Positions 43,307-51,663 of a DNA stretch of 64,000 nucleotides are shown here, piece by piece. Numbering within the stretch: the first letter of the stretch is position 1; every line of letters begins with the position of its first letter. Under the pieces are notes generated by a model. That model saw only the letters and a list, made by a program, of their open reading frames with translations, was not told the DNA's origin and did not search any database. This stretch comes from an uncultured Oscillibacter sp. (GTDB lineage Bacteria; Bacillota; Clostridia; Oscillospirales; Oscillospiraceae): the NCBI RefSeq assembly GCF_900544955.1, contig NZ_UQXD01000005.1, positions 1 to 64,000 on the forward strand, read 5' to 3'. A program made the position numbers and the translations under genes.

Positions 43307-43653
43307 ACCAGCTTCGCTTCCCACTCCGCCTGGCGGAAGCCCACCAGGACAACATCCTCCCCCACCAGGATGGGCCGCTTCACCAGCATTCCGTCGCTGG
43401 ACAGCAGGCGGAGCTGCTCCTCCTCGCCCATGGCGGGGAGGCGGTCCTTCAGCCCCAGGGCCTTGTATTGCAGGCCGCTGGTGTTGAAGAATTTTTTCAG
43501 CGGCAGGCCGCTTCTCTCCCACCACTGCCGCAGCTCGTCCGCGGTGGGGCGGTCCTCCTTGATGTCCCGCAGGGTGCAGGCGACGCCCCGCTCCTCCAGA
43601 AAGGCCCGGGCCTTCTGGCAGGTGGAGCACTTGGGATAACAGAGAAATAACAT
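43303..43653 (-). CDS. ArsC/Spx-family thioredoxin-fold protein
   Basis: 116 residues. MLFLCYPKCSTCQKARAFLE has a CxxC (C9, C12), while the ArsC P-loop Cys-X5-Arg is absent; LKKFFNTSGLQYKALGLKD and KRPILVGEDVVLVGF are characteristic of the Spx/YffB branch. It could be a glutaredoxin-like reductase or an Spx-like regulator. Two ATGs are adjacent; the second gives the better seven-base spacing from GGAGG. It is translationally coupled to dus. Confidence 0.88.
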   Translation of the reverse strand: MLFLCYPKCSTCQKARAFLEERGVACTLRDIKEDRPTADELRQWWERSGLPLKKFFNTSGLQYKALGLKDRLPAMGEEEQLRLLSSDGMLVKRPILVGEDVVLVGFRQAEWEAKLV

Positions 43654-43665
43654 CATGGTTCCTCC

Positions 43666-44544
43666 TCACAATTCCGAAAATAGATTCAACTGCTCTCCCG
43701 CCTGCCGGTCCTCGAAGGCGGAGAGCCAGGCCATGGCGGCCTCCGGCTCGCAGAGCACCTTCCGCTCCCGGCAGGCCTCCCGGAGCATCCGGGTCAGCCG
43801 GGGGGCGTTGGGGCTGAGGCACTGGTAGCGGTCCCCGAAGGTCTGCACGTACCGCTCCCGCAGCCCGGGGAAATGGCGGTCCAGCTGGGCGTAAAAATAC
43901 TGCCGGTCCCCGTCCCGCAGCGTGACGCCCATGCCGAAGTTGACGATGACCTCCACCCCCGCGGCAAAGCAGTACGCCAGCAGCCCCCGGAGGTTCTCCT
44001 CCGAGTCGTTGAGAAAGGGCAGGATGGGGCACAGCCACACCCCGGTGCGGACCCCCGCCTGGTGCATCTGCCGCAGCATCTCAAAACGCCGCCGGGTGGT
44101 GCAGACGCTGGGCTCCAAAACGGCGCACAGGTCCTCGTCAAAGGTGGTGAAGGTGGTGCACACCACCGCCTTGGTCCGGCGGCTGATCTCCGCCAGCAGG
44201 TCCAGGTCCCGGAGCACCAGGTCCGACTTCGTCAGCAGCGACACGCCGCAGCCCTGGCGCAAAATCACCTCCAGGCACCGCCGGGTCAGGCGGGTCTCCG
44301 CCTCCAGGGGCAGGTAGGGGTCGCACATGGACCCGGTGCCCACCATGCACCGCCGCCGCTTCCGGCGGAGGGCGTCCTCCAGCAGCTCCGGCGCGTTGAC
44401 CTTCACCGCCACGTCCTCAAAGGGGTGGTCCATCTGGTAGCAGGTGCTGCGGGAGTCGCAGTAGATGCACCCGTGGGTGCAGCCCCGGTAGACGTTGATG
44501 CCGTTTTGGGCGGAGAGGATGGACTTTGCCCGGACCTCATGCAT
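43666..44544 (-). CDS. Radical SAM protein, SplB-like family
   Basis: 292 residues. CTHGCIYC (Cys 22, 26, 29) binds the 4Fe-4S cluster; the opening KSILSAQNGINVYRGCTHGC and later MVGTGSMCDPYLPLE and LTKSDLVLRDLDLL mark the SPL/Rv2578c group. Substrate unknown. GAGGAGGGG precedes the ATG at 44544. The three minus-strand genes (this, ArsC-like, dus) probably form one operon with gaps of about 10 bp or overlaps. Confidence 0.9.
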   Translation of the reverse strand: MHEVRAKSILSAQNGINVYRGCTHGCIYCDSRSTCYQMDHPFEDVAVKVNAPELLEDALRRKRRRCMVGTGSMCDPYLPLEAETRLTRRCLEVILRQGCGVSLLTKSDLVLRDLDLLAEISRRTKAVVCTTFTTFDEDLCAVLEPSVCTTRRRFEMLRQMHQAGVRTGVWLCPILPFLNDSEENLRGLLAYCFAAGVEVIVNFGMGVTLRDGDRQYFYAQLDRHFPGLRERYVQTFGDRYQCLSPNAPRLTRMLREACRERKVLCEPEAAMAWLSAFEDRQAGEQLNLFSEL

Positions 44545-44619
44545 GGCGCTCCCCTCCTCTCCGCGATGGTATGAGTATAGCAAAAAGCACCCGGCGGGAC
44601 AAGTCCCGGCGGGAAAAAA

Positions 44620-44649
44620 GAGGCGGAGGGCCGTCAGCCCTCCGCCTCT
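44620..44649 (-). terminator. Minus-strand terminator
   Basis: Stem AGAGGCGGAGGG/CCCTCCGCCTCT with six T on the minus strand (44615-44620). It terminates transcription of the small reading frame just upstream. Confidence 0.75.
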
Positions 44650-44753
44650 CCCTGTCCAATCACCAGCTCCTCCCCCGCCTCCTGGGCCCGGGCCAGCAGC
44701 GTCCGGGCCAGGCCGAAGTTCTGCGCCTCCAGGGCGGCCAGCGCGTCGGTCAT
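44634..44753 (-). pseudogene. 39-codon frame resembling a C-terminal fragment of a small helical protein
   Basis: MTDALAALEAQNFGLARTLL followed by ARAQEAGEELVIGQG has the amphipathic pattern of small Oscillospiraceae proteins (…LFNAMTDALAAL…A..LL..AQ..AEE). The frame continues upstream (FLLFNAM) without a good start, and no RBS or promoter remains because the divergent XRE gene starts 26 bp away. It ends inside a real terminator. It is likely a truncated remnant, or a tiny gene with an atypical start. Confidence 0.4.
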
Positions 44754-44778
44754 GGCGTTGAACAGCAGGAAATGTAGA

Positions 44779-45006
44779 ATGTTTTTACGACTGCGTGATC
44801 TGCGCGAAGACCGCGATTTGACACAGGCGGATATGGCCGCACAGCTGGGCTGCGCACAGCAGACCTATTCCCGCCACAAAAGCGGCAAGGCTCAAATGTC
44901 CTATGGGACCCTGTCCGCCCTGGCGGATTATTTCGCCACCAGCGTGGACTACCTCCTGGGCCGCACCGACGAGCAGGCCCCCTATCCCCCTGCCAAACGG
45001 ACATGA
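44779..45006 (+). CDS. Small XRE-family regulator
   Basis: 75 residues: RLRDLREDRDLTQADMAAQL, GCAQQTYSRHKSGKAQ, ATSVDYLLGRTDEQ. It is similar in layout to the regulator at 26865. AGGAAATG before the ATG at 44779 is a weak RBS; an in-frame ATG at 44752 is possible. There is no promoter visible in front, so it may have inserted next to the remnant at 44634-44753. Confidence 0.8.
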   Translation: MFLRLRDLREDRDLTQADMAAQLGCAQQTYSRHKSGKAQMSYGTLSALADYFATSVDYLLGRTDEQAPYPPAKRT

Positions 45007-45038
45007 GACCATCCGGCGGCACGCCGGATGGTCTCATG
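45002..45038. terminator. 17-bp perfect hairpin at the XRE 3' end
   Basis: Arms 45002-45018 and 45022-45038, loop GCA, containing the XRE stop. No T run, so it could be a terminator lacking a tract or an RNA-stabilising element. Confidence 0.6.
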
Positions 45039-45055
45039 CGCTTGCAGGACGGGAT

Positions 45056-45475
45056 TCAGTGGCCCTTGTGCTTTTCCCGCCGCTTCTCCCGGCGCAGGGC
45101 AAGCTGCCGGTCCCGCTCCGCCTCCCGGTCCTCCCGGGAGCGGCGCTTCCGGGCCGCCCTGCCCTGCTCCTGCTGCAGCTTCAGGGCCTGCTGGGCCTTG
45201 GTCCCCAGCCCCGGGGATTGCAGCTGGCGCTTGATCTGCCGCTGCACCCGCTTGGGGTTGAGGACCCGCTTTGCCGGTCCCTCCGCCGCCATGGATGGAC
45301 TGAACCGCAGCTGCCGCCAGTGCTCCAGCAGGAAGGCGTAGACCTGATAATCCTTCGGCTCCGGACCAAAGACGATCCGGCAGACGGCACAGCTCCCGCC
45401 CCCGCCCCGCTCGTAGAGCCCTACCCAGAAGGGGTCCTCAAAAAAGACGGTCAGTTCGGCGTATCCGGTTTCCAT
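45056..45475 (-). CDS. yjdF: YjdF-family protein
   Basis: 139 residues: ELTVFFEDPFWVGLYERGGG, CRIVFGPEPKDYQVYAFLLE, then a very basic Lys/Arg/Gln tail (RKRRSREDREAERDRQLALR). It matches the DUF2992/YjdF family, whose genes are often preceded by an azaaromatic-sensing riboswitch. AAGGAGG lies before the ATG. Its leader here is about 130 nt and begins at the greA stop. Confidence 0.9.
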   Translation of the reverse strand: METGYAELTVFFEDPFWVGLYERGGGGSCAVCRIVFGPEPKDYQVYAFLLEHWRQLRFSPSMAAEGPAKRVLNPKRVQRQIKRQLQSPGLGTKAQQALKLQQEQGRAARKRRSREDREAERDRQLALRREKRREKHKGH

Positions 45476-45609
45476 GTGGGTGTCCTCCTTACCATGTGCG
45501 TTCGGAGAACGGACAACCAAGGAGGCAGGTTACTGATACCCCGCGGGGTACGCCCGGACTACCAACCGGACTGTGTTTTTATCTCCGTACCCTCAGTTTA
45601 CCACCGCCG
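45476..45609 (-). ncRNA. Leader of yjdF, candidate yjdF riboswitch
   Basis: The 134-nt untranslated stretch between greA and yjdF contains GGGTACGGAGATAAAAACA and two GC hairpin segments (GTACCCCGCGGGGTA is a near-perfect stem). Position and size fit the yjdF RNA class; I could not confirm the consensus. Confidence 0.5.
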
Positions 45610-46113
45610 TCAATAGGCGCTGATGTCCAGAGTGTCGTCGTCCCGGCCCTTTTCGATGGCCCGGACCTCCACAAAGTACTGGGTGGCAGGGCCCACCTCC
45701 ACCCGGACCCGGTCCCCCACCCGACTCCCCAGCAGGGCCCGGCCCACCGGGGACTCCTTGCTGATCAGCCCCTTCAGCGCGTCCTGGCGCAGGGTGGTGA
45801 CCAGCCGGACCACCATCTCCTTCTGCACCAGCTCATTGAAAATGGTCACCCGGTCGAACAGCCCCACCGCGTCGTCCTGCGGCTGCACCCGGATGACCTT
45901 GGCGGTGCGGATCATCCGCTCCAGATAGCGGATGCGGCTGTCGTTGCGGTTTTTCGCCTGCTTGGCGCACTTGTACTCAAAATTTTCGCTGAGGTCCCCA
46001 AAGGCCCGGGCGGTCTGCACCTCCTCGATCAGCTGGGGCCGCAGGACGCGCACCCGGTGGTCGATCTCCTCCTGCATCTTCCGGAGGTCCACCTCCGTCA
46101 GCTCGTCGTACAT
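45610..46113 (-). CDS. greA: Transcription elongation factor GreA
   Basis: 167 residues: a long coiled coil (LTEVDLRKMQEEIDHRVRVL, GDLSENFEYKCAKQAKNRND with the conserved acidic tip) and a C-terminal FKBP-like domain (ISKESPVGRALLGSRVGDRV). It rescues stalled RNA polymerase. The ATG at 46113 has GAGGAG upstream; a promoter is at 46216-46245. Slightly longer than the usual 158. Confidence 0.93.
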   Translation of the reverse strand: MYDELTEVDLRKMQEEIDHRVRVLRPQLIEEVQTARAFGDLSENFEYKCAKQAKNRNDSRIRYLERMIRTAKVIRVQPQDDAVGLFDRVTIFNELVQKEMVVRLVTTLRQDALKGLISKESPVGRALLGSRVGDRVRVEVGPATQYFVEVRAIEKGRDDDTLDISAY

Positions 46114-46215
46114 CTCCTCTGCCTCCCTTTTCTCCCGCCCCGGCGGCATCTCTCCGGCGACGGGCTTCCCCCGCGCCGGAGAGACCGGCGCGGCGGTCCT
46201 TCGTTTGCCGCTGCT

Positions 46216-46245
46216 ATCATACCACGGGGGCGATTCCCGATGCAA
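46216..46245 (-). promoter_or_regulatory. Promoter of greA
   Basis: Minus-strand TTGCAT (46240-46245), 18-bp spacer, TATGAT (46216-46221). Confidence 0.6.
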
Positions 46246-46281
46246 GCGCATCCGGAGAGCAGCCCGCAAAACGGGCGGCGG

Positions 46282-46530
46282 TCAGAAGGCGTCCTCGATC
46301 ACGTCCAGCAAATGAACGGGGTCCAGCTGTTTTTTGGTGAGGATGTGGGCCAGGCGCAGCACAAAGGGAAAGTCCGTGGAGACGTCGGGCAGCAGCATGA
46401 GCTCCTCCGTGCGCCCCCTCCGCTCCCGCAATACCCGGAGGCCGAACGTGCGGTAGCGGCCGATATAGGGGGAATACCGCTCTTGCTCAATGGGAAGATA
46501 CTGGAACAGGAAAGCCCACCTCCTCCGCAA
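46282..46530 (-). CDS. DUF6514-like small protein
   Basis: Up to 82 residues: RYSPYIGRYRTFGLRVLRER, ELMLLPDVSTDFPFVLRLAH, LDPVHLLDVIEDAF. The pattern fits the DUF6514 family of Clostridia, function unknown. The first part overlaps the XRE gene by about 44 bp. Start is uncertain: TTG at 46530 or a rarer codon near 46509, after GGAGGAGG. Confidence 0.75.
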   Translation of the reverse strand: MRRRWAFLFQYLPIEQERYSPYIGRYRTFGLRVLRERRGRTEELMLLPDVSTDFPFVLRLAHILTKKQLDPVHLLDVIEDAF

Positions 46531-46738
46531 ACGCCGCCGTGTCCAGCTGAAACAGCGCGGCCAGCAGCAGGGCGTCCTGCCAATTGGGTCTGGATGTACC
46601 GGCCTCGATCCTCTGGTACCAGCGCTTGGAGCGCCGGATGAAGTCCGCCGCCTCCTGCTGCGTCATCCCCCGCTGGTTTCGCGCAGCGCAGAGGAAGCCC
46701 GCAAAGACGTGGAGCGGCTTTCTCTCTTGCATGGTCAT
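46487..46738 (-). CDS. XRE-family regulator
   Basis: 83 residues: FAGFLCAARNQRGMTQQEAA, DFIRRSKRWYQRIEAGTSRP, NWQDALLLAALFQLD. The first helix-turn-helix and its acidic tail resemble small phage-type repressors. AAGGAGGG precedes two close ATGs (46738 and 46732). It is coupled to the DUF6514 gene and is transcribed from a good promoter at 46762-46790. Confidence 0.85.
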   Translation of the reverse strand: MTMQERKPLHVFAGFLCAARNQRGMTQQEAADFIRRSKRWYQRIEAGTSRPNWQDALLLAALFQLDTAAFAEEVGFPVPVSSH

Positions 46739-46761
46739 CCTATCCCTCCTTGCTGCAAGGA

Positions 46762-46790
46762 AGAATATTCCATTTTTTTCTAAATGTCGA
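46762..46790 (-). promoter_or_regulatory. Promoter of XRE-DUF6514
   Basis: Minus-strand TCGACA (46785-46790), 17-bp spacer, TATTCT (46762-46767). Confidence 0.6.
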
Positions 46791-46925
46791 CGGCTGTGGC
46801 GTTCGTGTTGTGAAATCCGTCGAAACTTGTCGCTTCCATTTAGTGGAATTGCCACCCTGTGCCGGGCGGCGGAAGGCCGTCCCAAAGAAAAAAGCGCCGG
46901 CCCGTCCGGATTTGAAAAATAATGC

Positions 46926-46954
46926 TTGCTATTTCCGAAAAAGTGGTGTATGAT
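46926..46954 (+). promoter_or_regulatory. Promoter of the cold-shock gene
   Basis: TTGCTA (46926-46931), 17-bp spacer, TATGAT (46949-46954); followed by a 120-nt leader of the kind cold-shock mRNAs use for thermoregulation. It accounts for most of the gap 46739-47079. Confidence 0.7.
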
Positions 46955-47079
46955 AAGCAAGTATTCTGAATGTACGATTGATTGCTGCGAGTGGTGAGTC
47001 AATTTCCATTTTGACTGACCGACCCGCGGCTTTTTTATTTGCACGATTTTGAATAACATTTTTTAGGAGGTACTGATTG

Positions 47080-47292
47080 ATGAATAACGGTACTGTGAAG
47101 TGGTTCAACGAGGAGAAGGGGTTTGGTTTCATTTCCAACGACGACGGCAGCGGTGATGTGTTCGTTCACTTCTCCGCCATCCAGGGCACCGGCTTCAAGT
47201 CCCTGCGGGAGGGCCAGCACGTGTCCTACGATACCGAGCAGGATCCCAAGGACAGCCGCAAGCTGCGGGCCATCAACGTCTGCGCCGCCTGA
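47080..47292 (+). CDS. csp: Cold-shock protein
   Basis: 70 residues: [20 protein letters not shown] (RNP-1 KGFGFI) and DVFVHFSAI (RNP-2), the full CSD. It is an RNA chaperone. AGGAGG lies nine bases before the ATG; the frame could also open at a TTG three bases earlier. Confidence 0.97.
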   Translation: MNNGTVKWFNEEKGFGFISNDDGSGDVFVHFSAIQGTGFKSLREGQHVSYDTEQDPKDSRKLRAINVCAA

Positions 47293-47333
47293 CCCATTCC
47301 CCATCCAAAAACAATTTTAAAAGAGGTATTTTC

Positions 47334-47600
47334 ATGTATCAAGACAAAATCATCGTCTGCAAAGACTGCGGCCAGGAATTCACCTTTACTGCCAGCGAGC
47401 AGGAGTTCTTCGCGGAGAAGGGCTTCACCAACGAGCCCCAGCGCTGCAAGCCCTGCCGCGACGCCAGAAAGGGCGGCTCCCGCGGCGGCGCACGCGAGAT
47501 GTTTGACGCCGTGTGCGCCAACTGCGGCAAGCCCTGCAAGGTGCCCTTCCAGCCCCGCGATGACCGCCCCGTCTATTGCAGCGACTGCTTCCGCAGATAA
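47334..47600 (+). CDS. Zinc-ribbon protein
   Basis: 88 residues with three CxxC pairs: CKDCGQEF, RCKPCRDA and VCANCGKPC plus YCSDCF at the end. The family (zinc-ribbon, PF13451-like) is common next to cold-shock genes in Clostridia and is thought to bind nucleic acid. It lies 41 bp after csp and is likely co-transcribed. Confidence 0.9.
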   Translation: MYQDKIIVCKDCGQEFTFTASEQEFFAEKGFTNEPQRCKPCRDARKGGSRGGAREMFDAVCANCGKPCKVPFQPRDDRPVYCSDCFRR

Positions 47601-47612
47601 CCGCCCCTCTTT

Positions 47613-47639
47613 TGCGCCCCTCACGGGGCGCATTTTTTT
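47613..47639 (+). terminator. Terminator of the csp operon
   Basis: 8-bp stem TGCGCCCC/GGGGCGCA with TCAC loop and seven T. Confidence 0.9.
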
Positions 47640-47746
47640 GTTTTTGGGCCAGACGCAAGGGTTTCCCAACGCCAGAAGCGTCCCGCTTCCCGCAGCCGGG
47701 GCTGCGGAGAGAAGGAGGGGGCCTTTTGAACCGGCAGGAAGAGGAG

Positions 47747-47785
47747 CAACCGACGGATTTCGGCAGGAAATCCGTCGGTTGTTTC
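47747..47785 (-). terminator. 15-bp hairpin downstream of the glycosyltransferase remnant
   Basis: Arms CAACCGACGGATTTC (47747-47761) and GAAATCCGTCGGTTG (47767-47781). The stretch 47640-47885 otherwise holds no gene. Confidence 0.5.
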
Positions 47786-47885
47786 ACGCTCCGATGCGGG
47801 GGGCCAGTCCGTGGCTCACCTGCGGAAATTTTGATCAAGCGCCTTGCTCTTTTGAGAAAGCCAGCGCTCCAAGGGGTGCGGATTA

Positions 47886-48074
47886 TCAGATCGGCGCGGT
47901 GAGCTCTGCCGCGCCCGAAAGGCGCAATATCCCCCTGCGGGTGGAGTGTCGTTCCAATGGGGGAAGACCTGGCCGGTGGCCCAGCATCTCCAGTCCCTCC
48001 TTCAGGGTCTTGACATGGGTCGCCGCACCGTTGATCCGGGGGAGGTAGCTCTTGCTGAAAAGGGCAATTTTCAT
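47886..48074 (-). pseudogene. N-terminal fragment of a family-4 glycosyltransferase
   Basis: The frame starts MKIALFSKSYLPRINGAATH and VKTLKEGLEMLGH, the highly conserved opening of diacylglycerol-type GT4 enzymes, with RBS GGGGGGAGG three bases upstream. After about residue 32 the similarity fades (a faint GILRLSGAAEL matches the usual DGILxCPAxEL) and the frame stops at 62 residues of about 400. The catalytic part is absent. It lies 12 bp after the ABC exporter, so it is the tail of that operon. Confidence 0.6.
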
Positions 48075-48086
48075 CAGCCTCCCCCC

Positions 48087-49895
48087 TTATCCCGCGTTTT
48101 CAAACTGGCTGAAATACAAAGAGGCGTAAAATCCGTTCCGCGCCAGCAGCGCCTCGTGGTTCCCCCGCTCCACAATGTCCCCGTCCTTGACCACCAGAAT
48201 CATGTCGGCATTGCGGATGGTGGACAGGCGGTGGGCGATGACAAAGCTGGTCTTGTCCTGCATCAGCTGGGCCATGGCCTTTTGAATCTCCACCTCCGTG
48301 CGGGTGTCCACGCTGGAGGTGGCCTCGTCCAGAATGAGGATGGCGGGATTGGTCAGCATGGCCCGGGCGATGGTGAGCAGCTGCATCTGCCCCTGGGAGA
48401 GGATGGCGGCGTCGCCGGAGATCACGGTGTCGTAGCCCTGGGGCAGCGTGCGGATGAAGTGGTCGCACCGGGCGGCCAGAGCGGCGGCCACGATCTCCTC
48501 CCGGGTGGCATCCGGCTTGCCGTAGGCGATGTTTTCGGCCACCGTTCCCGCAAAGAGCCAGGTGTCCTGGAGCACCATGCCGATTGTCTGCCGCAGCTTG
48601 GCCCTGGGAATCGTGGAGATGTCCACGCCGTCGATGGAGATCACGCCGCCGTCCAGCTCATAAAAGCGCATCAGCAGGTTGATGAGGGTGGTTTTCCCCC
48701 CTCCGGTGGGGCCCACGATGGCCACCATCTCATTGGGCTTGACCGTGAGGCTCAGGTCCTGGATGAGAACGCGCTCCGGGGTGTAGCCGAAGCGCACGTG
48801 CTCAAAGCGCACCTGTCCCCGGGTCAGGGCCGGGGCGGCAGGCCGCGTCTCCTCCCTCTCCGCCATCTCATCCAGGACGGCAAAGACCCGCTTGGCCCCC
48901 GCCACGGCGGCACGGGTTTCGGTGAGGACGTAGGACAGGTTGGTGATGGGCTCGGAGATCTGATTGAAATACTGGAGGAAAGCCTGCACCGCCCCCAAGG
49001 TCATGGCCCCGCCCAGAGCCGACGCGCCGCCCACCACCGCCAACGCCACAAACCCGATCTGATTGACCAGCCGGATGGCGGGATAGACGGCGTATTCGGC
49101 AAACTGCGCGTCCCGGTTGGCCTCGAACTGCTCCCGGTTCAAGGCGGACAGCTCCGCCATCACCGCCCGCTGGCGGGAGAAGATCTTCACCACGCGGTTG
49201 CCGGTGAATACCTCCTCCACCTTGGCGCCTACCGCGCCCATGGCCGCCATGTTCCTGGCGTTGCAGCGCTCGCTCCAGTCCGCCAGCCGCCCCGTGACGG
49301 CGGCGCAGCCGACGACGGCCGCCAGCGTGACCCCCGTGAGGGGGAGGCTGAGGTAGACCATGGCCCCAAGGGTGAACAGGATGGTGCACACGGCGGAGAG
49401 GAGCTGCAGCAGCCCCGATTGGATGACGGCGGAGATTTTCTCCACGTCGTTGGTGACGCGGCTCATGATCTCGCCGGGCTGGTGGGCGTCGAAGTAGCGC
49501 AGGGGCAGGCGGTTGAGCTTTTCGCTCACGTCCCGCCGCAGGGAGAGGGCCAGGTTCTCGCCCACGCTGGCCGCCACGTACTGCTGGACGTAGGAGAACA
49601 GCGCGCTGGCCGCCGACGCCAGAATGAGCAGGAGTACGGGGGTCCCCAGGGCCTCCGCAAGCAGCCCGGGGAGGGCGGCGCCGGCCCCGCTTTGGATCAC
49701 CGTCACCAGCGCGTCCATGGCCCTGCCCACCACCAGCGGGATCGCCGCGAAGGCGGCGCTGCTGAGAAGGGTCGCCGCCACCACCACGGCCAGCCGCTGC
49801 CGCTGCCGGCCCAGGAGGCGGAGCAGGCGCCGGATGGCGGTCTTGTCGCTGCGCGCCGTATCCGCCGGAGGGCGGACCGCTGTTTCTTTTTTCAT
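48087..49895 (-). CDS. ABC exporter half-transporter, canonical Walker B
   Basis: 602 residues: six-span membrane domain (about 30-330) and an NBD with Walker A GPTGGGKTTL, an unusual signature LSQGQMQLLTIARAM (Q for G) and canonical Walker B ILILDEATSSVD with the catalytic Glu. The N-terminus is longer than its partner by about 25 residues. It pairs with the upstream gene four bases away. AAAGGAG precedes the ATG. Confidence 0.93.
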   Translation of the reverse strand: MKKETAVRPPADTARSDKTAIRRLLRLLGRQRQRLAVVVAATLLSSAAFAAIPLVVGRAMDALVTVIQSGAGAALPGLLAEALGTPVLLLILASAASALFSYVQQYVAASVGENLALSLRRDVSEKLNRLPLRYFDAHQPGEIMSRVTNDVEKISAVIQSGLLQLLSAVCTILFTLGAMVYLSLPLTGVTLAAVVGCAAVTGRLADWSERCNARNMAAMGAVGAKVEEVFTGNRVVKIFSRQRAVMAELSALNREQFEANRDAQFAEYAVYPAIRLVNQIGFVALAVVGGASALGGAMTLGAVQAFLQYFNQISEPITNLSYVLTETRAAVAGAKRVFAVLDEMAEREETRPAAPALTRGQVRFEHVRFGYTPERVLIQDLSLTVKPNEMVAIVGPTGGGKTTLINLLMRFYELDGGVISIDGVDISTIPRAKLRQTIGMVLQDTWLFAGTVAENIAYGKPDATREEIVAAALAARCDHFIRTLPQGYDTVISGDAAILSQGQMQLLTIARAMLTNPAILILDEATSSVDTRTEVEIQKAMAQLMQDKTSFVIAHRLSTIRNADMILVVKDGDIVERGNHEALLARNGFYASLYFSQFENAG

Positions 49896-49899
49896 GCCG

Positions 49900-51627
49900 T
49901 CAAGCTCCTTTCTGCTCCATCTGGCTTCTCACGATATCCCGGTAGACCGGGCAGGACTGCATCAGCTCTCCGTGGGTGCCCTTTCCCACCATGCGTCCCT
50001 CGTCCAGCACCAAAATCTGATCCGCGTCGAGGATGGTGCTCACCCGCTGGGCGATAATCAGCTTGACGGCGTCCGCCCCATAGCCGGCCAGCGCCCGGCG
50101 CAGGGCGGCGTCGGTCTTCACATCCAGCGCCGAGAAGCTGTCGTCAAAGAGATAGAGATCGGCCTTGCGCACCAGGGCCCGGGCGATGGACAGTCGCTGG
50201 CGCTGGCCGCCGGAGAAGTTGCCGCCCCCCTGGGCCACGGGTGCATCCAGCTTCTGCGGCAGGGCGGAGACGAAGGCATCCGCCTGGGCCACCTTCAGCG
50301 CCGCCCAGAGCGCCTCGTCGGAGGCGTGTTCGTTGCCCATCCGCAGGTTGTCGCGGATGGTGCCGCTGAAGAGAAAGGCCTTTTGGGGGACGCAGCCAAT
50401 GGCGGCGCGCAGGGTCTCCTGGGGCATGGAGCGGATGTCCTGCCCGTGGAGGCGGATGGTGCCGCCGCTCACGTCATGGAGGCGGAGCAGCAGCTCGGCC
50501 ACCGTGCTCTTGCCCGAGCCGGTGCCGCCGATGATGGCGGTGGTCTCCCCGCGGCGGCAGACGAAATTCAATCCCCGCAGCACCTCCGCCTCCGCTCCGG
50601 GGTAGGCGAAGTCCACCTGTTCCACCGAGAGAACCGGGGCGTCGGCGCTGCCGCCGTCCTCCGCAGCGGCGCCGTCCTTGAGGTCGGGCACGATGTCCAG
50701 CACCTCGCTCAGGCGGTCCAGGCAGGCGCGCAGCTTGGGCAGGCTGACGGCATAGGCCGCCGCCATGATGAGGTAGGACAGGGCCATGGTGGCATATTCG
50801 CTCACTGCCGTGATCTGTCCCAGGGCGATGGCGCCGTGGCCCGCCAGCGTGCCGCCCACCCAGAGGATCGCCGCCATGCACAGCCCCAGCATCAGCCACA
50901 CCGCAGGGTTGACCACGGCGAACATCCGGCCCAGACGGATCATGGTGCGGGCATAGTCGGAAAAGGCCTCGTCCGAGCGGCGCTCCTCGTGCGCCTCCCT
51001 GCCGAAGGCCCGAATGACCCGGGTGCCGGTGATATGCTCCCGCACCACCAGGTTGATCCGGTCCAGCTTCTTCTGCATGACCTCGGAAAGGGGGGCGGCC
51101 GCCCGCACCATCCAAAGGCAGAAGAGGAGCAGGGCCGCCAGGCTCACCAGCAGCACCAGCGCCAGCTTGCCGCTGGCCCGGACGGTCATAATCACCGCCG
51201 CCAGCACCAGCAGCGGGGCCGGGAGGATCATCTGGATAAACATGGAGATGGAGGTCTGCATCGCGGTGATGTCCGCGGTGGCCCGGGTGATCATGGAGGG
51301 CAGGCCCAGCGCCTCGAACTGGCGCAGGCTCAGCTCCTGGCTTCTGCGGATCAGCCGTTCCCGCATCTCCCTGCCGAAGGCCGCGCCCAAACTGGCGGCC
51401 GAATAGCTGGACCCGATGGCCACCGCCGTTGCCAGCACCGTGACCAGCAGCATCCAGCCGCCGATTCGGTAGACGGCGCCCATGTCGCCGGCCAAAATGC
51501 CCCGATCCACAATCTCCGCCAGCAGGAGGGGCAGCAGCAGGGTGCCCACCGCCTGGGCAATGACGAGGAGCACGTTGAGTACCGCGCTCCCCCAGTGGGT
51601 TCTTAAAAATTGTTTGAGATGCTTCAT
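49900..51627 (-). CDS. ABC exporter half-transporter, degenerate Walker B
   Basis: 575 residues: membrane domain (about 15-310) with EIVDRGILAGDMGAV near the start, and an NBD with Walker A GGTGSGKST, signature NFSGGQRQRLSIARAL and Walker B LYLFDDSFSALD, in which Asp replaces the catalytic Glu. Together with its partner it forms a heterodimer with one degenerate ATPase site, as in TM287/288 and BmrCD. It likely exports drugs or lipids. AGGAGG precedes the ATG. Confidence 0.93.
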   Translation of the reverse strand: MKHLKQFLRTHWGSAVLNVLLVIAQAVGTLLLPLLLAEIVDRGILAGDMGAVYRIGGWMLLVTVLATAVAIGSSYSAASLGAAFGREMRERLIRRSQELSLRQFEALGLPSMITRATADITAMQTSISMFIQMILPAPLLVLAAVIMTVRASGKLALVLLVSLAALLLFCLWMVRAAAPLSEVMQKKLDRINLVVREHITGTRVIRAFGREAHEERRSDEAFSDYARTMIRLGRMFAVVNPAVWLMLGLCMAAILWVGGTLAGHGAIALGQITAVSEYATMALSYLIMAAAYAVSLPKLRACLDRLSEVLDIVPDLKDGAAAEDGGSADAPVLSVEQVDFAYPGAEAEVLRGLNFVCRRGETTAIIGGTGSGKSTVAELLLRLHDVSGGTIRLHGQDIRSMPQETLRAAIGCVPQKAFLFSGTIRDNLRMGNEHASDEALWAALKVAQADAFVSALPQKLDAPVAQGGGNFSGGQRQRLSIARALVRKADLYLFDDSFSALDVKTDAALRRALAGYGADAVKLIIAQRVSTILDADQILVLDEGRMVGKGTHGELMQSCPVYRDIVRSQMEQKGA

Positions 51628-51663
51628 GGTGCCTCCTGCTTGTGTGTTTTCGACGTCTGTGTT

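Noticed and set aside
47946..50057. 700-codon plus-strand frame over the ABC exporter gene
   Set aside because: Antisense shadow; the ABC motifs are on the minus strand.
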